Shown piece by piece: positions 8,620 to 18,555 of a DNA stretch of 64,000 bases (its first letter is position 1; each line of letters begins with the position of its first letter). The DNA lies in NCBI GenBank assembly GCA_004168015.1, contig SEYW01000010.1, positions 62,001-126,000 of the forward strand, read 5' to 3'. This DNA is from Methylolobus aquaticus. GTDB taxonomy: Bacteria; Pseudomonadota; Gammaproteobacteria; Methylococcales; Methylococcaceae. A program made the position numbers and the translations under genes. The notes beneath the pieces are model-generated. The model was given only the letters and a program-made list of their open reading frames with translations. It made no database searches and was not told the DNA's origin.

Positions 8620-9123
8620 CTAGAAGTCTTCGTCCCAATCCACCTCGATCAGCCCGCCATCCAGGTCGACCGAACGAACGGTGTCGGGCTGCACGAACGG
8701 GATCAGCCGCTCCCGTTCTCCGGATACCACGAGCACATCGTTGGCACCGGTTTCAAGCACTTCATTGACCGTACCGAAGACGCAGCCATCGAGGTTGCGC
8801 ACGGTCAGCCCCAACAGGTCGACCTGATAGTATTCGCCGGCAGCCGGCGGTGGAAAGCACGCTCGATCGACGGTGACCTGGCACCCCTTCAGTAACTGCG
8901 CCTCTTCCGGCGTCTCGATACCCTGCACGGCCGCCACGACGAATCCGTGCCCCTGCGGCTTTCCCTGCAACACTTCACAGGCGCGCGTCAGGCCCTTGCC
9001 TTCGAGCCACCACGGCTGGTAGCGCAAGATGTTCTGCGGGGGATCGGTGAACGAGCGGACCTTGACCCATCCCTTGACGCCATAACTGCCGGCCACGGCG
9101 CCGATGACGACACGTGACTTCAC
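8620..9123 (-). CDS. rimM: 16S rRNA processing protein RimM
   Basis: RimM helps maturation of the 30S head domain and binds S19. Conserved blocks are VIGAVAGSYGVKGWVKVRSFTDPP near the N-terminus and, in the PRC-barrel half, YYQVDLLGLTVRN, VFGTVNEVLETGANDVLVV, ERLIPFV and DGGLIEVDWDEDF at the end. The start was placed at the GTG at 9121-9123, which gives the normal N-terminus (VKSRVVIGAV). The longer open frame to 9243 runs into rpsP and lacks family similarity. There is no strong Shine-Dalgarno sequence at the GTG, so translation may depend on rpsP. Confidence 0.93.
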   Translation of the reverse strand: MKSRVVIGAVAGSYGVKGWVKVRSFTDPPQNILRYQPWWLEGKGLTRACEVLQGKPQGHGFVVAAVQGIETPEEAQLLKGCQVTVDRACFPPPAAGEYYQVDLLGLTVRNLDGCVFGTVNEVLETGANDVLVVSGERERLIPFVQPDTVRSVDLDGGLIEVDWDEDF

Positions 9124-9158
9124 GTGTCCGGTCCGTGCAGACGACGCCGGCGGAGCCG

Positions 9159-9419
9159 TCAGACGACAGCGGTCGGCTGCGCAGCGACTTCCTTGAGCAG
9201 GGACACGACACGCTCGGAGGCTTTTGCACCCGTGCCCAGCCAATAATCCGCGCGTGCTCCGTCGATCTTCAAACGGACTTCGCCGCCACGGGCGATCGGG
9301 TTGAAGAAACCGATGCGCTCGATGTACTTGCCGTCGCGGCGCGAACGGCTATCGGCGACGACGACATGATAAAACGGACGCTTCTTGGCGCCACCGCGGG
9401 ACAAACGAATCGTGACCAT
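9159..9419 (-). CDS. rpsP: 30S ribosomal protein S16
   Basis: The 86-residue protein starts [21 protein letters not shown] and continues with [20 protein letters not shown], the S16 signature, then [14 protein letters not shown]16 is an early assembly protein of the 30S body. GGAGGAG ends four bases before the ATG at 9417-9419, the strongest ribosome-binding site of this operon. It opens the rpsP-rimM-trmD-rplS unit, and the sequence upstream contains the terminator of the preceding transcript. Confidence 0.96.
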   Translation of the reverse strand: MVTIRLSRGGAKKRPFYHVVVADSRSRRDGKYIERIGFFNPIARGGEVRLKIDGARADYWLGTGAKASERVVSLLKEVAAQPTAVV

Positions 9420-9566
9420 CAACTCCTCCAGGGAGGTGTATTGCAACAAAGCCGGTTATTGTAACTCAGGCCGAAGGCTTGAAGGAAGCGTCAACCACTC
9501 TGAAAACGACGCCGGAGTTGTCAGAACTGGAGCAGCTTCTCCAACTGCCGGGTGCACGAACGTAAA

Positions 9567-9589
9567 AAAGCCCGCGTGACGCGGGCTTT
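9567..9589 (-). terminator. Rho-independent terminator between dnaE and rpsP
   Basis: A perfect 10-base-pair stem (AAAGCCCGCG / CGCGGGCTTT) with a three-base loop TGA. On the minus strand the stem runs into a T stretch (A at 9564-9569 on the plus strand). It should end the dnaE transcript about 280 bases after its stop codon and isolate it from rpsP. On the plus strand the stem is followed only by TTTCGATTC, so termination in that direction would be weaker. Confidence 0.85.
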
Positions 9590-9871
9590 CGATTCTATTT
9601 ATTGTTCTGTACCCGGCTATGGCCTGTGTCTGGACGCAAGCACCGGTGACGCATTGTAGTTATTGTTCACACAACGCCCCAAGGGCGCTCCTCCTCTTTG
9701 GCGACGTTCGTTGGCGTCCCGTCCTTGGAAACGACGCAAAGTGTATAGGAAAAAAACAGTCTGTGCACCAGATTCTTCACTCGCCGATCGTGAGGTCTTT
9801 CCGATCCGCCGCGACTCACTGCGGCTGTTGGGAATTCCGGCGTCCGCAGCCCAGCCGCAGGGCCCCGGATC
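9590..9871. other. Non-coding stretch between dnaE and the terminator
   Basis: Together with the terminator this forms the gap of about 450 bases between rpsP and dnaE. I see no tRNA, no conserved open frame and no repeat. The plus-strand frames that cross it (from 9619 and 9663) run into antisense dnaE sequence and have no ribosome-binding site. Base composition is less GC-rich than in the neighbouring genes. Confidence 0.5.
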
Positions 9872-12800
9872 TCAGTTATAGAGCAGACGGACCCGATCGG
9901 GCCCGAGGGTCTTCTTCAGGCGTTGCAACAGGTCTTCGGCCGGACGCACACGCCACTCCGCACCCAGCTGCAACCGCGTTTCCGCTCCTGCCCCACGGTA
10001 ATCGATCACGATCGGGCAGCCCCCGCCCTGGAAAGGCTTCAATACGGCTTTCAGCTGGCCGACGCGACCGGCTTCAGCGTCCGGCGCGGCCGCTGCTCCT
10101 GCCGCCCAGTCGATCACGAGTTGCCGCGCAAAGCGGGCTCGCGCCGCCTCGATGCTGTGCACGCGCTCGGCGCTCAAACGCGTCTGGCCGGTGAAGTCGT
10201 CCATCGCCAATGTGCCCTCGACCACTACCAGCGCATCCTTGATCAGCGCCTCTCGGGACTGATCGAAAGCCTCCGAGAACACGGCCACTTCCACACGGCC
10301 CGTCCGGTCATCCAGTGTCGCAAAGGCCATGCGCTTGCCGGTTTTGCTCTGCCGGGTGCGCAACTCCACGACCAGTCCGGCGACCACGACCCGCAGTTCC
10401 TGGCGCCCGCCCCCACGGTGCCCGTCCAGGCTCACGGCGCCGAGTTTGCTGGAGATGATGGCAGCCAGTTCGCTCTCATATTCCGTGATCGGATGCCCAG
10501 TCAGATACAGACCAAGTGTCGACTTTTCGTGCGCCAGCCGTTCGCGCTCAGACCAGGGCTCGACCGGGGTGATGGCCAATCTGGTCGTCCCCGCCACCGT
10601 CGCGGGTTGCAACCCGAACAGGTCATCCTGCCCCATGGCGTCCATCGCGAGATGCTGCTCTGCGACCCGCATGGCCTCCGGCAGCGCAGCCAGCAACGCG
10701 GCGCGATTGGCTTCCAGGCTGTCGAGCGCCCCGGCACGGATCAGGGCCTCCAGCACTCGCCGGTTGACCTTCCGCAAATCGATCCGCCGGCACAGGTCCA
10801 CCAGATCGACGAAGGCCGCGCGTCGTTCCCGTTCCTCGACGACTTCGCCGATGGCCGACGCGCCAACCCCCTTGACGGCGCCCAGGCCATACAGGATCGT
10901 GCCGGGGTCCTTGACGGTAAAGCGGTGCTCCGAACGATTGACGTCCGGCGAGAGCACGGTCAGGCCCATCTGCCGACATTCCTCGATCAGCACGACGACC
11001 TTGTCGGTGTTGTCCATGTCCGCGGACAGCACGGCCGCCATGAACTCCGCCGGGTAGTGCGCCTTCAGCCAGGCGGTCTGATAGGACACCAGCGCATAGG
11101 CGGCCGAGTGCGACTTGTTGAAGCCGTACTCGGCGAACTTTTCCATCAGATCGAAGATGAAGGAGGCGACCGACTCGTCGACCTTGCGCGCAGTCGCACC
11201 ACTGACGAAGATGCTGCGCTGTTTCGCCATCTCCTCGGGTTTCTTCTTGCCCATCGCCCGGCGCAGCAGGTCGGCTTCGCCCAGCGAATAGCCCGCGAGC
11301 ACCTGCGCAATCTGCATGACCTGCTCCTGATAGACGATCACACCATAAGTCGGCTTCAGGATGTTTTCGAGCAGCGGATGCGGATACTCGACCTTGGCGC
11401 GCCCCTGCTTGCGGTTGATGAAGTCATCCACCATGCCCGACTGCAACGGACCGGGGCGGAACAAGGCGACCAGCGCGACGATGTCTTCGAAACAATCAGG
11501 CTGCAGGCGCTTGATCAGATCCTTCATGCCGCGCGATTCGAGCTGAAACACCGCGGTGGTCGCGTAGCGCTTCAACAACTCGTAGGTCTTCGGATCGTCC
11601 CGCGGGATCGCAGCGATATCGACCGGCGGCTCGCCCCGCGCGGCACGCGTCCGGTTGATGGTCTTCAGCGCCCAGTCGATGATGGTCAGAGTGCGCAGAC
11701 CGAGAAAGTCGAACTTCACCAATCCCACGGCCTCGACATCGTCCTTGTCGAACTGCGTCACGAGATTGTCGCCGCCGGCGTCGCAATAGAGCGGCGTGTA
11801 ATCGGTCAGCCGGGAGGGCGCGATCACCAGACCGCCAGCATGCTTGCCCGGATTGCGCGTCAAGCCTTCCAGCGACTTTGCCAGGTCGATCAGCGCCCGC
11901 ACTTCCTCGTCGCTCTCATACCAGCGCCGGAGGTCCTCGCTGTCATTCAGGGCCTTGTCCAGCGTGATACCGAGTTCAAATGGAATCAGCTTCGCGATCT
12001 TGTCGACGAAACCGTAGGAGTGTCCCAGGACCCGTCCAACATCGCGTACGACGGCCTTCGCTGCCATACTGCCGTAGGTGATGATCTGGGAGACACGGTC
12101 GCGGCCGTACTTGCGCGCCACATAGTCGATGACCTCATCGCGCCTTTCCATGCAGAAGTCGATATCGAAGTCGGGCATCGAGACCCGCTCCGGATTGAGG
12201 AAGCGCTCGAACAGCAGATCGAATTCCAGCGGATCGAGATCGGTGATTTGGAGCGCGTAGGCAACCAGCGAACCAGCGCCGGAGCCGCGCCCGGGACCGA
12301 CCGGAATGCCCTCGCCCTTGGCCCACTGGATGAAATCGGCCACGATCAGAAAGTAACCGGGGAAGCCCATCTGGCGAATCACCGCGAGTTCCAGTTCGAG
12401 GCGATCGCGATAGACCTGTGCCGTGGCCTCGTTGTCGACCATACCCGCGGACACCAGACGCTGCTCCAGACCGGTGCGCGACTGCACGGCGAAATAATCG
12501 TCCAGATGCATACCCTCGGGGACCGGAAAATCCGGCAGCGAAGTCTGCCCCAGGGTCAGCTCAAGGTTGCAACGCTTGGCGAACTCGACCGTGTTCTCCA
12601 GTGCGACCGGGAGATCGGCGAATTGCTCCGCCATCTCGTCCGGGCTCCGCAGATACTGTTCCGGACTGTAATCGCGGGGACGACGTGGGTCATCGAGCAC
12701 CCGACCCTGATGGATGCAGACGCGAGCCTCGTGCGCATCGAAGTCGCCGCGCTGCAGGAATCGGACGTCGTTGGTCGCAACCACCGGAGCCCCTGTCTCC

Positions 12801-13366
12801 TCCGCGAGCAGCACCGCATGCTCGATGTACTCCTCCTCCCGCGCGCGCCCAGTGCGTTGCAGTTCCAGGTAATACCGGTCGCCAAACACGCTTTGCCAAT
12901 GAGCCAACTCGCGCCGCGCTTCGCCAACGTTCCCGGAAAGCAGCAGCCGGCCGATGCGACCCTCACGCCCGCCGGAAAGCGCCAGCAGACCTGCGCTGCG
13001 CTCCGGTAACCACTGGGGCATCAGCATGGGGACACCCTGGCGCTGATGTTCGAGGTACGCCTTTGAGATCAGCTCGACCAGATTTCGGTATCCGGTCGCG
13101 TTCTGCACGAACAGCGACAGCCGGTCCGGCGATCCCGGCTCCGCTTCGTTCAAGACCCACAGATCCGCGCCGACGATGGGCTTCACGCCACGTTTCAGCG
13201 CCGCCTTGTAGAACTTGACCAGCGCAAACAGGTTGGACTGGTCGCTGATCGCGACGGCAGGCATACCGAGTTCGGCAGCACGCGCGACCAGATCCCCGAT
13301 GCCGGGCAGACCGTCGCTCAGGGAGTATTCGGTATGGACGCGTAAATGGATGAATCGCGGTTGCAT
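9872..13366 (-). CDS. dnaE: DNA polymerase III subunit alpha
   Basis: The replicative polymerase catalytic subunit, 1164 residues. Domains in order: PHP domain (from HLRVHTEYSLSDG at residues 7-19), palm with the catalytic pair Asp401 and Asp403 in MPDFDIDFCMERRDEVIDY, the same numbering as in E. coli DnaE, then thumb and fingers (GPGRGSGAGSLVAYAL, NKSHSAAYALVSYQTAWLKAHYPAEF). After these come the helix-hairpin-helix region, the OB fold (LRVVVAGLVVELRTRQSKTG) and the tau-binding C-terminus. The ATG at 13364-13366 starts directly before the PHP motif. It stands as a separate transcription unit with its own terminator downstream. Confidence 0.97.
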   Translation of the reverse strand: MQPRFIHLRVHTEYSLSDGLPGIGDLVARAAELGMPAVAISDQSNLFALVKFYKAALKRGVKPIVGADLWVLNEAEPGSPDRLSLFVQNATGYRNLVELISKAYLEHQRQGVPMLMPQWLPERSAGLLALSGGREGRIGRLLLSGNVGEARRELAHWQSVFGDRYYLELQRTGRAREEEYIEHAVLLAEETGAPVVATNDVRFLQRGDFDAHEARVCIHQGRVLDDPRRPRDYSPEQYLRSPDEMAEQFADLPVALENTVEFAKRCNLELTLGQTSLPDFPVPEGMHLDDYFAVQSRTGLEQRLVSAGMVDNEATAQVYRDRLELELAVIRQMGFPGYFLIVADFIQWAKGEGIPVGPGRGSGAGSLVAYALQITDLDPLEFDLLFERFLNPERVSMPDFDIDFCMERRDEVIDYVARKYGRDRVSQIITYGSMAAKAVVRDVGRVLGHSYGFVDKIAKLIPFELGITLDKALNDSEDLRRWYESDEEVRALIDLAKSLEGLTRNPGKHAGGLVIAPSRLTDYTPLYCDAGGDNLVTQFDKDDVEAVGLVKFDFLGLRTLTIIDWALKTINRTRAARGEPPVDIAAIPRDDPKTYELLKRYATTAVFQLESRGMKDLIKRLQPDCFEDIVALVALFRPGPLQSGMVDDFINRKQGRAKVEYPHPLLENILKPTYGVIVYQEQVMQIAQVLAGYSLGEADLLRRAMGKKKPEEMAKQRSIFVSGATARKVDESVASFIFDLMEKFAEYGFNKSHSAAYALVSYQTAWLKAHYPAEFMAAVLSADMDNTDKVVVLIEECRQMGLTVLSPDVNRSEHRFTVKDPGTILYGLGAVKGVGASAIGEVVEERERRAAFVDLVDLCRRIDLRKVNRRVLEALIRAGALDSLEANRAALLAALPEAMRVAEQHLAMDAMGQDDLFGLQPATVAGTTRLAITPVEPWSERERLAHEKSTLGLYLTGHPITEYESELAAIISSKLGAVSLDGHRGGGRQELRVVVAGLVVELRTRQSKTGKRMAFATLDDRTGRVEVAVFSEAFDQSREALIKDALVVVEGTLAMDDFTGQTRLSAERVHSIEAARARFARQLVIDWAAGAAAAPDAEAGRVGQLKAVLKPFQGGGCPIVIDYRGAGAETRLQLGAEWRVRPAEDLLQRLKKTLGPDRVRLLYN

Positions 13367-13571
13367 AGGCGTCGGAAAACGTCGTCAATCATTCAGCCCC
13401 CCCGCGAAGACCACGGGCGGCCCGGACAGATACCCCCGGCGGGGCGGCATGGGCAGAGTCGGAAAGCTTGAGCGGGGGGACGCGTCTTCCTGGCTTCGCC
13501 GCGCGGTTCTCGGGCGGTCGCCCGCGCGTCCCTGTCGGGCCGCATCGCCGGCCCGGGTCGCACGGTAGCGC

Positions 13572-14486
13572 TCAGGTCAACTTGCAGAAATCATCGAGAC
13601 AAAGACGAAGCGCCACTTGCCAGTCTGGCAGTCGGAGGCCGAAGGCCGCCGCCAGCTTCTCATTGGCCAGAACGGAGTAAGCCGGTCGTTGCGCGGCAGT
13701 TGGGTAACCCGAGGTCGGAATCGCCTCCAACTGCGCCACACGATCGCCGAGGAGACCGCGTGTGCGGGCTTCAGTCGCGATCTGCGCGGCGAATCCGTGC
13801 CATGAGGTCTCGCCGGCACAGGTCAGATGATAGATGCCGGCGCGCTCCCCCGGCAGGAACCGGTCTCCCTGGTTGCAACTGGCCACCAGCAGGGCCGTGA
13901 CATCGGCGATATGCCGCGACCACGTCGGCGCGCCGACCTGATCGTCGACCACCGTCACCCGCTCCCGCTCGCGCAACAGCCGGAGCATGGTCAGCAGGAA
14001 GTTGTGGCCACGGCGTCCGTAAACCCAGGCGGTGCGGAGGATGAGATGCGGCACACCGGTGGCCTGTATGGCCTGCTCCCCCGCCAGTTTGCTGGCTCCG
14101 TAGACACTCTTCGGCTGCGCCAGATGGTGCTCGGGGTAGGGCGTGGAGAGGCTCCCGCCGCCGAAGACGTAATCCGTGGAGTAGTGGATCAAACCCGCGC
14201 CCAGACGCCGCGCCTCGGCGGCGATGATGCCGGGGGACTCGGCGTTGATCCGCCAGGCCAGATCCGATTCCTGTTCCGCCTTGTCGACGGCCGTATAAGC
14301 CGCGGCATTGATGATCAGGTCTGGCTGTACGTCGGCGATCGCGCGCCGCAGCGAGCCGGCATCCGCCAAATCGACCGTTAATCCGGGCGTGCGCCGGTCG
14401 GCGGCGATCAGATCACCCAGGGGCGCCAGACTGCGTCGCAGTTCCCAGGCGACCTGCCCTTCGCGACCGAGCAGAAGTATCTTCAT
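13572..14486 (-). CDS. rfbD: dTDP-4-dehydrorhamnose reductase
   Basis: RmlD reduces dTDP-4-dehydro-L-rhamnose with NAD(P)H, the final step to dTDP-L-rhamnose. The N-terminus [18 protein letters not shown] is the RmlD form of the Rossmann loop. The SDR residues follow in INAAAYTAVDKAEQE, HYSTDYVFGG and the catalytic YGASKLAGEQA. The C-terminal half has LRTAWVYGRRGHNFLLTML. It ends the rfbB-rfbA-rfbC-rfbD series and overlaps rfbC by 4 bases. About 85 residues at the C-terminus match only loosely, as usual in this family. Confidence 0.95.
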   Translation of the reverse strand: MKILLLGREGQVAWELRRSLAPLGDLIAADRRTPGLTVDLADAGSLRRAIADVQPDLIINAAAYTAVDKAEQESDLAWRINAESPGIIAAEARRLGAGLIHYSTDYVFGGGSLSTPYPEHHLAQPKSVYGASKLAGEQAIQATGVPHLILRTAWVYGRRGHNFLLTMLRLLRERERVTVVDDQVGAPTWSRHIADVTALLVASCNQGDRFLPGERAGIYHLTCAGETSWHGFAAQIATEARTRGLLGDRVAQLEAIPTSGYPTAAQRPAYSVLANEKLAAAFGLRLPDWQVALRLCLDDFCKLT

Positions 14487-15043
14487 GGGGCGACATACAC
14501 CGGCAGCCGATCGGGAGGAATGTCCTGGAGCCGCAGCCCCTTGACGTCCTTGTCCGAAAGACTGGGGTTAGCGATGGGCCACTCCAGCGCGAGCGCGGGG
14601 TCGTTCCAGAGTACCGTGAACTCGCATTCCGGATGGTACGCATCGGTGCACTTGTAGCTGAACAGCGCATGCGGACTCGTCACCCCGAAACCGTGCGCGA
14701 AACCGGGCGGGATATACAGCTGGCGCCGGTTTTCGGCCGACAGGTAGACGGACACGGACTTGCCGAAGGTCGGCGAGCCGCGCCGAATGTCGACCGCGAC
14801 GTCGAAAACTTCGCCTTCGAGCACTTGCACGAGCTTGCCCTGCCCGTAGGGTTGCTGGCAGTGCAGGCCGCGCAGAACGCCCCGCTCCGAGTAGGACAGG
14901 TTGTCCTGAACGAAGTCGATGTCCAGGCCCTGCTCCCGATAGCGCTGTCGGTTCCAGGATTCGAAGAAATACCCGCGGCTGTCGCCGAACACTAGCGGCT
15001 CGATCAACAGGACGCCCGGTAATGCAGTCGCCTCGACCTTCAT
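14483..15043 (-). CDS. rfbC: dTDP-4-dehydrorhamnose 3,5-epimerase
   Basis: This cupin-fold epimerase inverts C3 and C5 of dTDP-4-dehydro-6-deoxyglucose. The sequence contains [32 protein letters not shown] with the catalytic histidine, [25 protein letters not shown], and [12 protein letters not shown]. The length of 186 is normal. ATG and stop overlap with both neighbours in the rfb operon, which suggests coupled translation. Confidence 0.96.
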   Translation of the reverse strand: MKVEATALPGVLLIEPLVFGDSRGYFFESWNRQRYREQGLDIDFVQDNLSYSERGVLRGLHCQQPYGQGKLVQVLEGEVFDVAVDIRRGSPTFGKSVSVYLSAENRRQLYIPPGFAHGFGVTSPHALFSYKCTDAYHPECEFTVLWNDPALALEWPIANPSLSDKDVKGLRLQDIPPDRLPVYVAP

Positions 15044-15927
15044 GTCGGACGCCCGGTTTCGAGCAGGCTCAGCAGATAATCCCCGTAGCCACTTTTGCGC
15101 ACCGGATGCGCCAGCGCTTCGAGTTCGGCGTCGTTGATCCAGCCCTGCGCGTAGGCAATCTCCTCCGGACAGCAGATCTTGAGCCCCTGCCTCTCCTCGA
15201 TCGTCTGGATGAAGTTTGACGCCTGCAGCAGCGATGCGTGAGTGCCGGTGTCGAGCCAGGCCGTACCACGACCGAGCTTCACGAGATCAAGCTGTCCCAA
15301 TTCGAGATAGCGACGATTGACGTCGGTGATCTCATATTCGCCACGGGAAGATGGCTTGAGCTCGCGGACGATATCGACCACCTGCGCGTCGTAGAAGTAG
15401 AGCCCGGTGATCGCATAATTCGATTTCGGCTTAAGCGGCTTCTCCTCAAGGTCGATCACCCGTCCTTGGTCGTTGAATGCCGCCACGCCGTAGCGTTCCG
15501 GATCGCGTACCCAGTAACCGAACACCGTCGCACCTTGTTCGTTCCCAACCGCGCTGCCGAGGTGGTCCGCAAGGCCATGCCCGAAGAAGATGTTGTCACC
15601 CAGAATCAGCGAGCTACGCCGGTTTCCTATGAACTGACGGCCGATTACGAAAGCCTGCGCCAATCCCTCGGGCGCCGGCTGGGTGGCGTACTCGATCGAC
15701 ATGCCCCAGCGCTGACCGTCGCCCAGGAGTTTCACGAACAGATCCGCGTCCTGCGGTGTCGTGATCACTAGGACTTCCCGAATGCCGGCGAGCATCAGCA
15801 CCGACAAGGGGTAGTAGATCATGGGCTTGTCATAGACCGGAAGGAGCTGCTTGCTCATCACGTGCGTGAGCGGGTGCAGCCGCGTACCGGATCCGCCGGC
15901 CAGGATCAGTCCCTTGACATTACTCAC
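15040..15927 (-). CDS. rfbA: Glucose-1-phosphate thymidylyltransferase
   Basis: RmlA makes dTDP-glucose from dTTP and glucose-1-phosphate. The nucleotide-binding motif [15 protein letters not shown] stands at the start, followed by [51 protein letters not shown] and [19 protein letters not shown]. The length of 295 and the order of motifs are standard. The start is a GTG that overlaps the rfbB stop (GTGA). It feeds RfbB in the rhamnose pathway and is usually feedback-inhibited by dTDP-rhamnose. Confidence 0.96.
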   Translation of the reverse strand: MSNVKGLILAGGSGTRLHPLTHVMSKQLLPVYDKPMIYYPLSVLMLAGIREVLVITTPQDADLFVKLLGDGQRWGMSIEYATQPAPEGLAQAFVIGRQFIGNRRSSLILGDNIFFGHGLADHLGSAVGNEQGATVFGYWVRDPERYGVAAFNDQGRVIDLEEKPLKPKSNYAITGLYFYDAQVVDIVRELKPSSRGEYEITDVNRRYLELGQLDLVKLGRGTAWLDTGTHASLLQASNFIQTIEERQGLKICCPEEIAYAQGWINDAELEALAHPVRKSGYGDYLLSLLETGRPT

Positions 15928-17006
15928 GCCGCGTTCTCCTCCACTGCCAGACCCAGCCGCTCCCCACAGTATTCACCGCTCATCACCCGCTCGCACCATT
16001 CGCTGTTGTCGAGATACCAGCGTACGGTCTTGCGCAGCCCCGAAGCCAGGTTCTCTTGCGGTTCCCAGCCGAGTTGCGTCCGGATCTTCGTCGCGTCGAT
16101 GGCATAGCGGAGGTCATGACCCGGGCGGTCAGGGACGAATTTAATCAGGCGTTCATGGGGGCGATGAGGCGAATCCGGGCACAGCTCGTCCAACAGGGAA
16201 CACAGCGCCTTGACCAGTTGCAGATTGCTCTGCTCGTTGTTGCCACCGACGTTATACACTTCGCCCGGTTCGCCGCGCCCGAGCACGCGCTCGATGGCCC
16301 GGCAATGATCCTCCACGTAGAGCCAGTCGCGCACGTTCGCACCCGTGCCGTACACCGGCAGCGGCTTCCCGGCGAGTGCGTTGAGAATCATCAGCGGGAT
16401 CAGCTTCTCCGGGAACTGGTACGGACCGTAGTTGTTCGAGCAGTTCGTGGTCAGCACCGGCAGGCCGTAGGTATGAAAATAGGCGCGCACCAGATGGTCG
16501 GAGCTGGCCTTCGAGGCCGAGTAAGGTGAGTTCGGCCGGTATGGCGTTTCCTCGGTGAACAAGCCGTCAGTGCCCAGCGACCCGTAGACTTCATCAGTCG
16601 ACACGTGCAGGAACCGAAATGCCGCGCGGGCGTCGGGCTCCAGGCCGCGCCAGTAATTGCGGGCAGACTCCAGCAGTTGAAAGGTGCCGACGATGTTGGT
16701 CTGAATGAAGGCTTCGGGGGAATCGATCGAGCGGTCGACGTGGCTTTCCGCGGCAAAGTTGACAATGGCCGATGGCTCGTAGCGGTCCAGCAGATAGGCC
16801 ACCAGTTCACGGTCACCGATCGACCCCAGCACGAAGACGTGGTTCGGGTTGTCGTCCAGGCTGTCGACCGTATCGAGATTGCCGGCGTAGGTCAGCGCGT
16901 CGAGGTTGACCACTTCGACATTGCCCCGCGCCATCTGCCGCAACACGAAGTTGGCACCGATGAAACCGGCTCCGCCGGTGACCAGGATCGTCTTCTTGCC
17001 GTTCAT
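15924..17006 (-). CDS. rfbB: dTDP-glucose 4,6-dehydratase
   Basis: An extended SDR enzyme of 360 residues that converts dTDP-glucose to dTDP-4-keto-6-deoxyglucose with bound NAD. Motifs are [39 protein letters not shown] and the catalytic pair in [15 protein letters not shown], then [20 protein letters not shown]. The start was set at the ATG at 17004-17006; it overlaps the stop of the ABC permease gene by 4 bases and has AGGGG about 9 bases upstream. The longer open frame to 17387 is a shadow of the permease. The overlap joins the rhamnose genes to the ABC system upstream. Confidence 0.95.
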   Translation of the reverse strand: MNGKKTILVTGGAGFIGANFVLRQMARGNVEVVNLDALTYAGNLDTVDSLDDNPNHVFVLGSIGDRELVAYLLDRYEPSAIVNFAAESHVDRSIDSPEAFIQTNIVGTFQLLESARNYWRGLEPDARAAFRFLHVSTDEVYGSLGTDGLFTEETPYRPNSPYSASKASSDHLVRAYFHTYGLPVLTTNCSNNYGPYQFPEKLIPLMILNALAGKPLPVYGTGANVRDWLYVEDHCRAIERVLGRGEPGEVYNVGGNNEQSNLQLVKALCSLLDELCPDSPHRPHERLIKFVPDRPGHDLRYAIDATKIRTQLGWEPQENLASGLRKTVRWYLDNSEWCERVMSGEYCGERLGLAVEENAA

Positions 17007-17809
17007 AACCTCGACCCCTTTTTCTGCATCATTCCGCGTGAAGGATTGTACCCAATAATCGCAACCCCCAGAAACACGGCTAGCGCCACGCCGGTATACA
17101 AACAGGCCTGCAGGTTGAACTGGCCGTACAGGGCGTAGCGGACCAGTTCGACCGCCTGCGAGAAGGGGTTGTAGCGCGCCAGGGTGGTCAGCACCGGGCT
17201 CGATTCCTGCAGCTTCCAGAGCGGGTACAGCGCCGTGGACAGGAAGAACATCGGGAAGATTACGAAATTCATGACACCCGCGAAGTTCTCGAGTTGCTCG
17301 ATGAACGACGACAACAGCAGGCCGAGCGCGCCCAACATCATGCCCGACAGGATCAGCGCCGGCAGCACCAGCAGGTAACCGGCCCAAGGCGCCTGAACGT
17401 CATACAGCCACGCGACCGCGAGGAACACGTAGCATTGCAGCAGCGAGACCATGACGCCGCCCAGCAGCTTCGAGGTCAGCAGGAACCAGCGCGGCAGCGG
17501 ACTGACCAGCAGCGTCTTCATGCTGCCCATTTCCCGGTCGTAAACCATCGACAAGGAACTCTGCATGCCGTTGAACAACTGGATCATGCCAAGCAGGCCG
17601 GGCGTGATGTAAACCTCGTAGGCGATGTAGGTTTCATACGGTGGGGTGATGGCGACCCCGAGTGTCGAACGGAAACCGGCGGCAAAGATGAACAGCCACA
17701 CCAGCGGCCGCACCAGCGCCGAAAAGAACCGCTCCCGCTGCCGTATGAAGCGGTACAGTTCGCGCAGCACGATGCCGCTCATCGCCCGCCAGGCGTGCAT
17801 CGTCCTCAT
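17003..17809 (-). CDS. ABC-2 type permease, PQQ-dependent alcohol dehydrogenase-associated (PedC-like)
   Basis: The 268-residue protein has six hydrophobic segments and the ABC-2 membrane domain pattern ([18 protein letters not shown] early, then [20 protein letters not shown] and [22 protein letters not shown]). The N-terminus is the MRTMHAW form at 17807-17809, where ATGA overlaps the stop of the ATPase gene. With the three genes upstream it matches the set of ABC proteins found next to PQQ-dependent alcohol dehydrogenases, of which PedC is the named example. The transported compound is not known. No quinoprotein dehydrogenase gene is within the window. Confidence 0.85.
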   Translation of the reverse strand: MRTMHAWRAMSGIVLRELYRFIRQRERFFSALVRPLVWLFIFAAGFRSTLGVAITPPYETYIAYEVYITPGLLGMIQLFNGMQSSLSMVYDREMGSMKTLLVSPLPRWFLLTSKLLGGVMVSLLQCYVFLAVAWLYDVQAPWAGYLLVLPALILSGMMLGALGLLLSSFIEQLENFAGVMNFVIFPMFFLSTALYPLWKLQESSPVLTTLARYNPFSQAVELVRYALYGQFNLQACLYTGVALAVFLGVAIIGYNPSRGMMQKKGSRL

Positions 17810-18555
17810 GTCTTGGCCTCGGTGTACAAGTGGAACGCGGCACCGACATCGGCGGCTCCGGCCGACGCCAGCACGTCGGCTACCGAACCTGCGGCGCGTA
17901 TGCGGCCGCGATGCAGTATGACCAGCTGGTCGCGGCCGCGGATCTCGTCGATCAGATGCGTGGCCCACAGCACCGCGATGCGCCCGTCCTCACACAGTTG
18001 GTGGACATAGTCGACGATGGCCAGGCGGCTCGGCACGTCGAGTCCGACCGTCGGCTCGTCGAGCAGGAGCAATTCGGGCCCATGCAGCAGCGCCCGGGCA
18101 ATCTCTACCCGCCGCCGATGTCCACCATTGAGCTGGCGCACCGGTTCGAACCGCCGTTCGTACATCGCCTGCCGACTCAGCTCCGCCTCGATCCGACCTT
18201 CCGCCTCGCGCCCGCTGAGCCCATGCAGCGCGGCGTGATAGCGGAGGTTCTGCATGACCGTCAGATCCAGGTCGAGCGTCGGCTGCTGAAACACGACACC
18301 GAGACGGGACAGAGCCTTCGACGACCGGCGCCGCAAATCGAAGCCAGCGATCTCGATGCGACCTTCGGGCGCATCGTAAAGGCGGGTGATCAGCGAAAAC
18401 AGAGTGGTCTTGCCAGCGCCGTTCGGCCCCAGCAAAAAAGCGCACTGTCCTTTCTGCACCTCAAACGAGACGGCGTCCAGTGCGCGCCTCGCGCCATAGG
18501 CGTAGGCAACGCCGGCGACCGCAAGAACGGGCGATAGCGACGTGGAATCACTCAC
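17806..18555 (-). CDS. ABC transporter ATP-binding protein, PQQ-dependent alcohol dehydrogenase-associated
   Basis: The 249-residue nucleotide-binding subunit has Walker A GPNGAGKTTLFSL, a Q-loop in LGVVFQQPTLDLDLTV, a Walker B LLLLDEPTVGLDV and the H-loop ATHLID. The signature loop reads LNGGHRRRVEIARALL: the usual LSGGQ is LNGGH, a variation also known in this subfamily. It is placed between the beta-propeller gene and the permease and overlaps both (GTGA and ATGA). Start is GTG. The pair probably forms an ABC-2 type exporter. Confidence 0.87.
   Translation of the reverse strand: MSDSTSLSPVLAVAGVAYAYGARRALDAVSFEVQKGQCAFLLGPNGAGKTTLFSLITRLYDAPEGRIEIAGFDLRRRSSKALSRLGVVFQQPTLDLDLTVMQNLRYHAALHGLSGREAEGRIEAELSRQAMYERRFEPVRQLNGGHRRRVEIARALLHGPELLLLDEPTVGLDVPSRLAIVDYVHQLCEDGRIAVLWATHLIDEIRGRDQLVILHRGRIRAAGSVADVLASAGAADVGAAFHLYTEAKT

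Noticed and set aside
9619-10194. Plus-strand frame beginning MACVWTQ downstream of the rpsP terminator
   Set aside because: No Shine-Dalgarno sequence, Arg/Ser-rich composition and entry into antisense dnaE.
9923-13009. Plus-strand open frame of 1028 codons
   Set aside because: It is antisense to dnaE, whose motifs are complete; long antisense frames are common in GC-rich genes.
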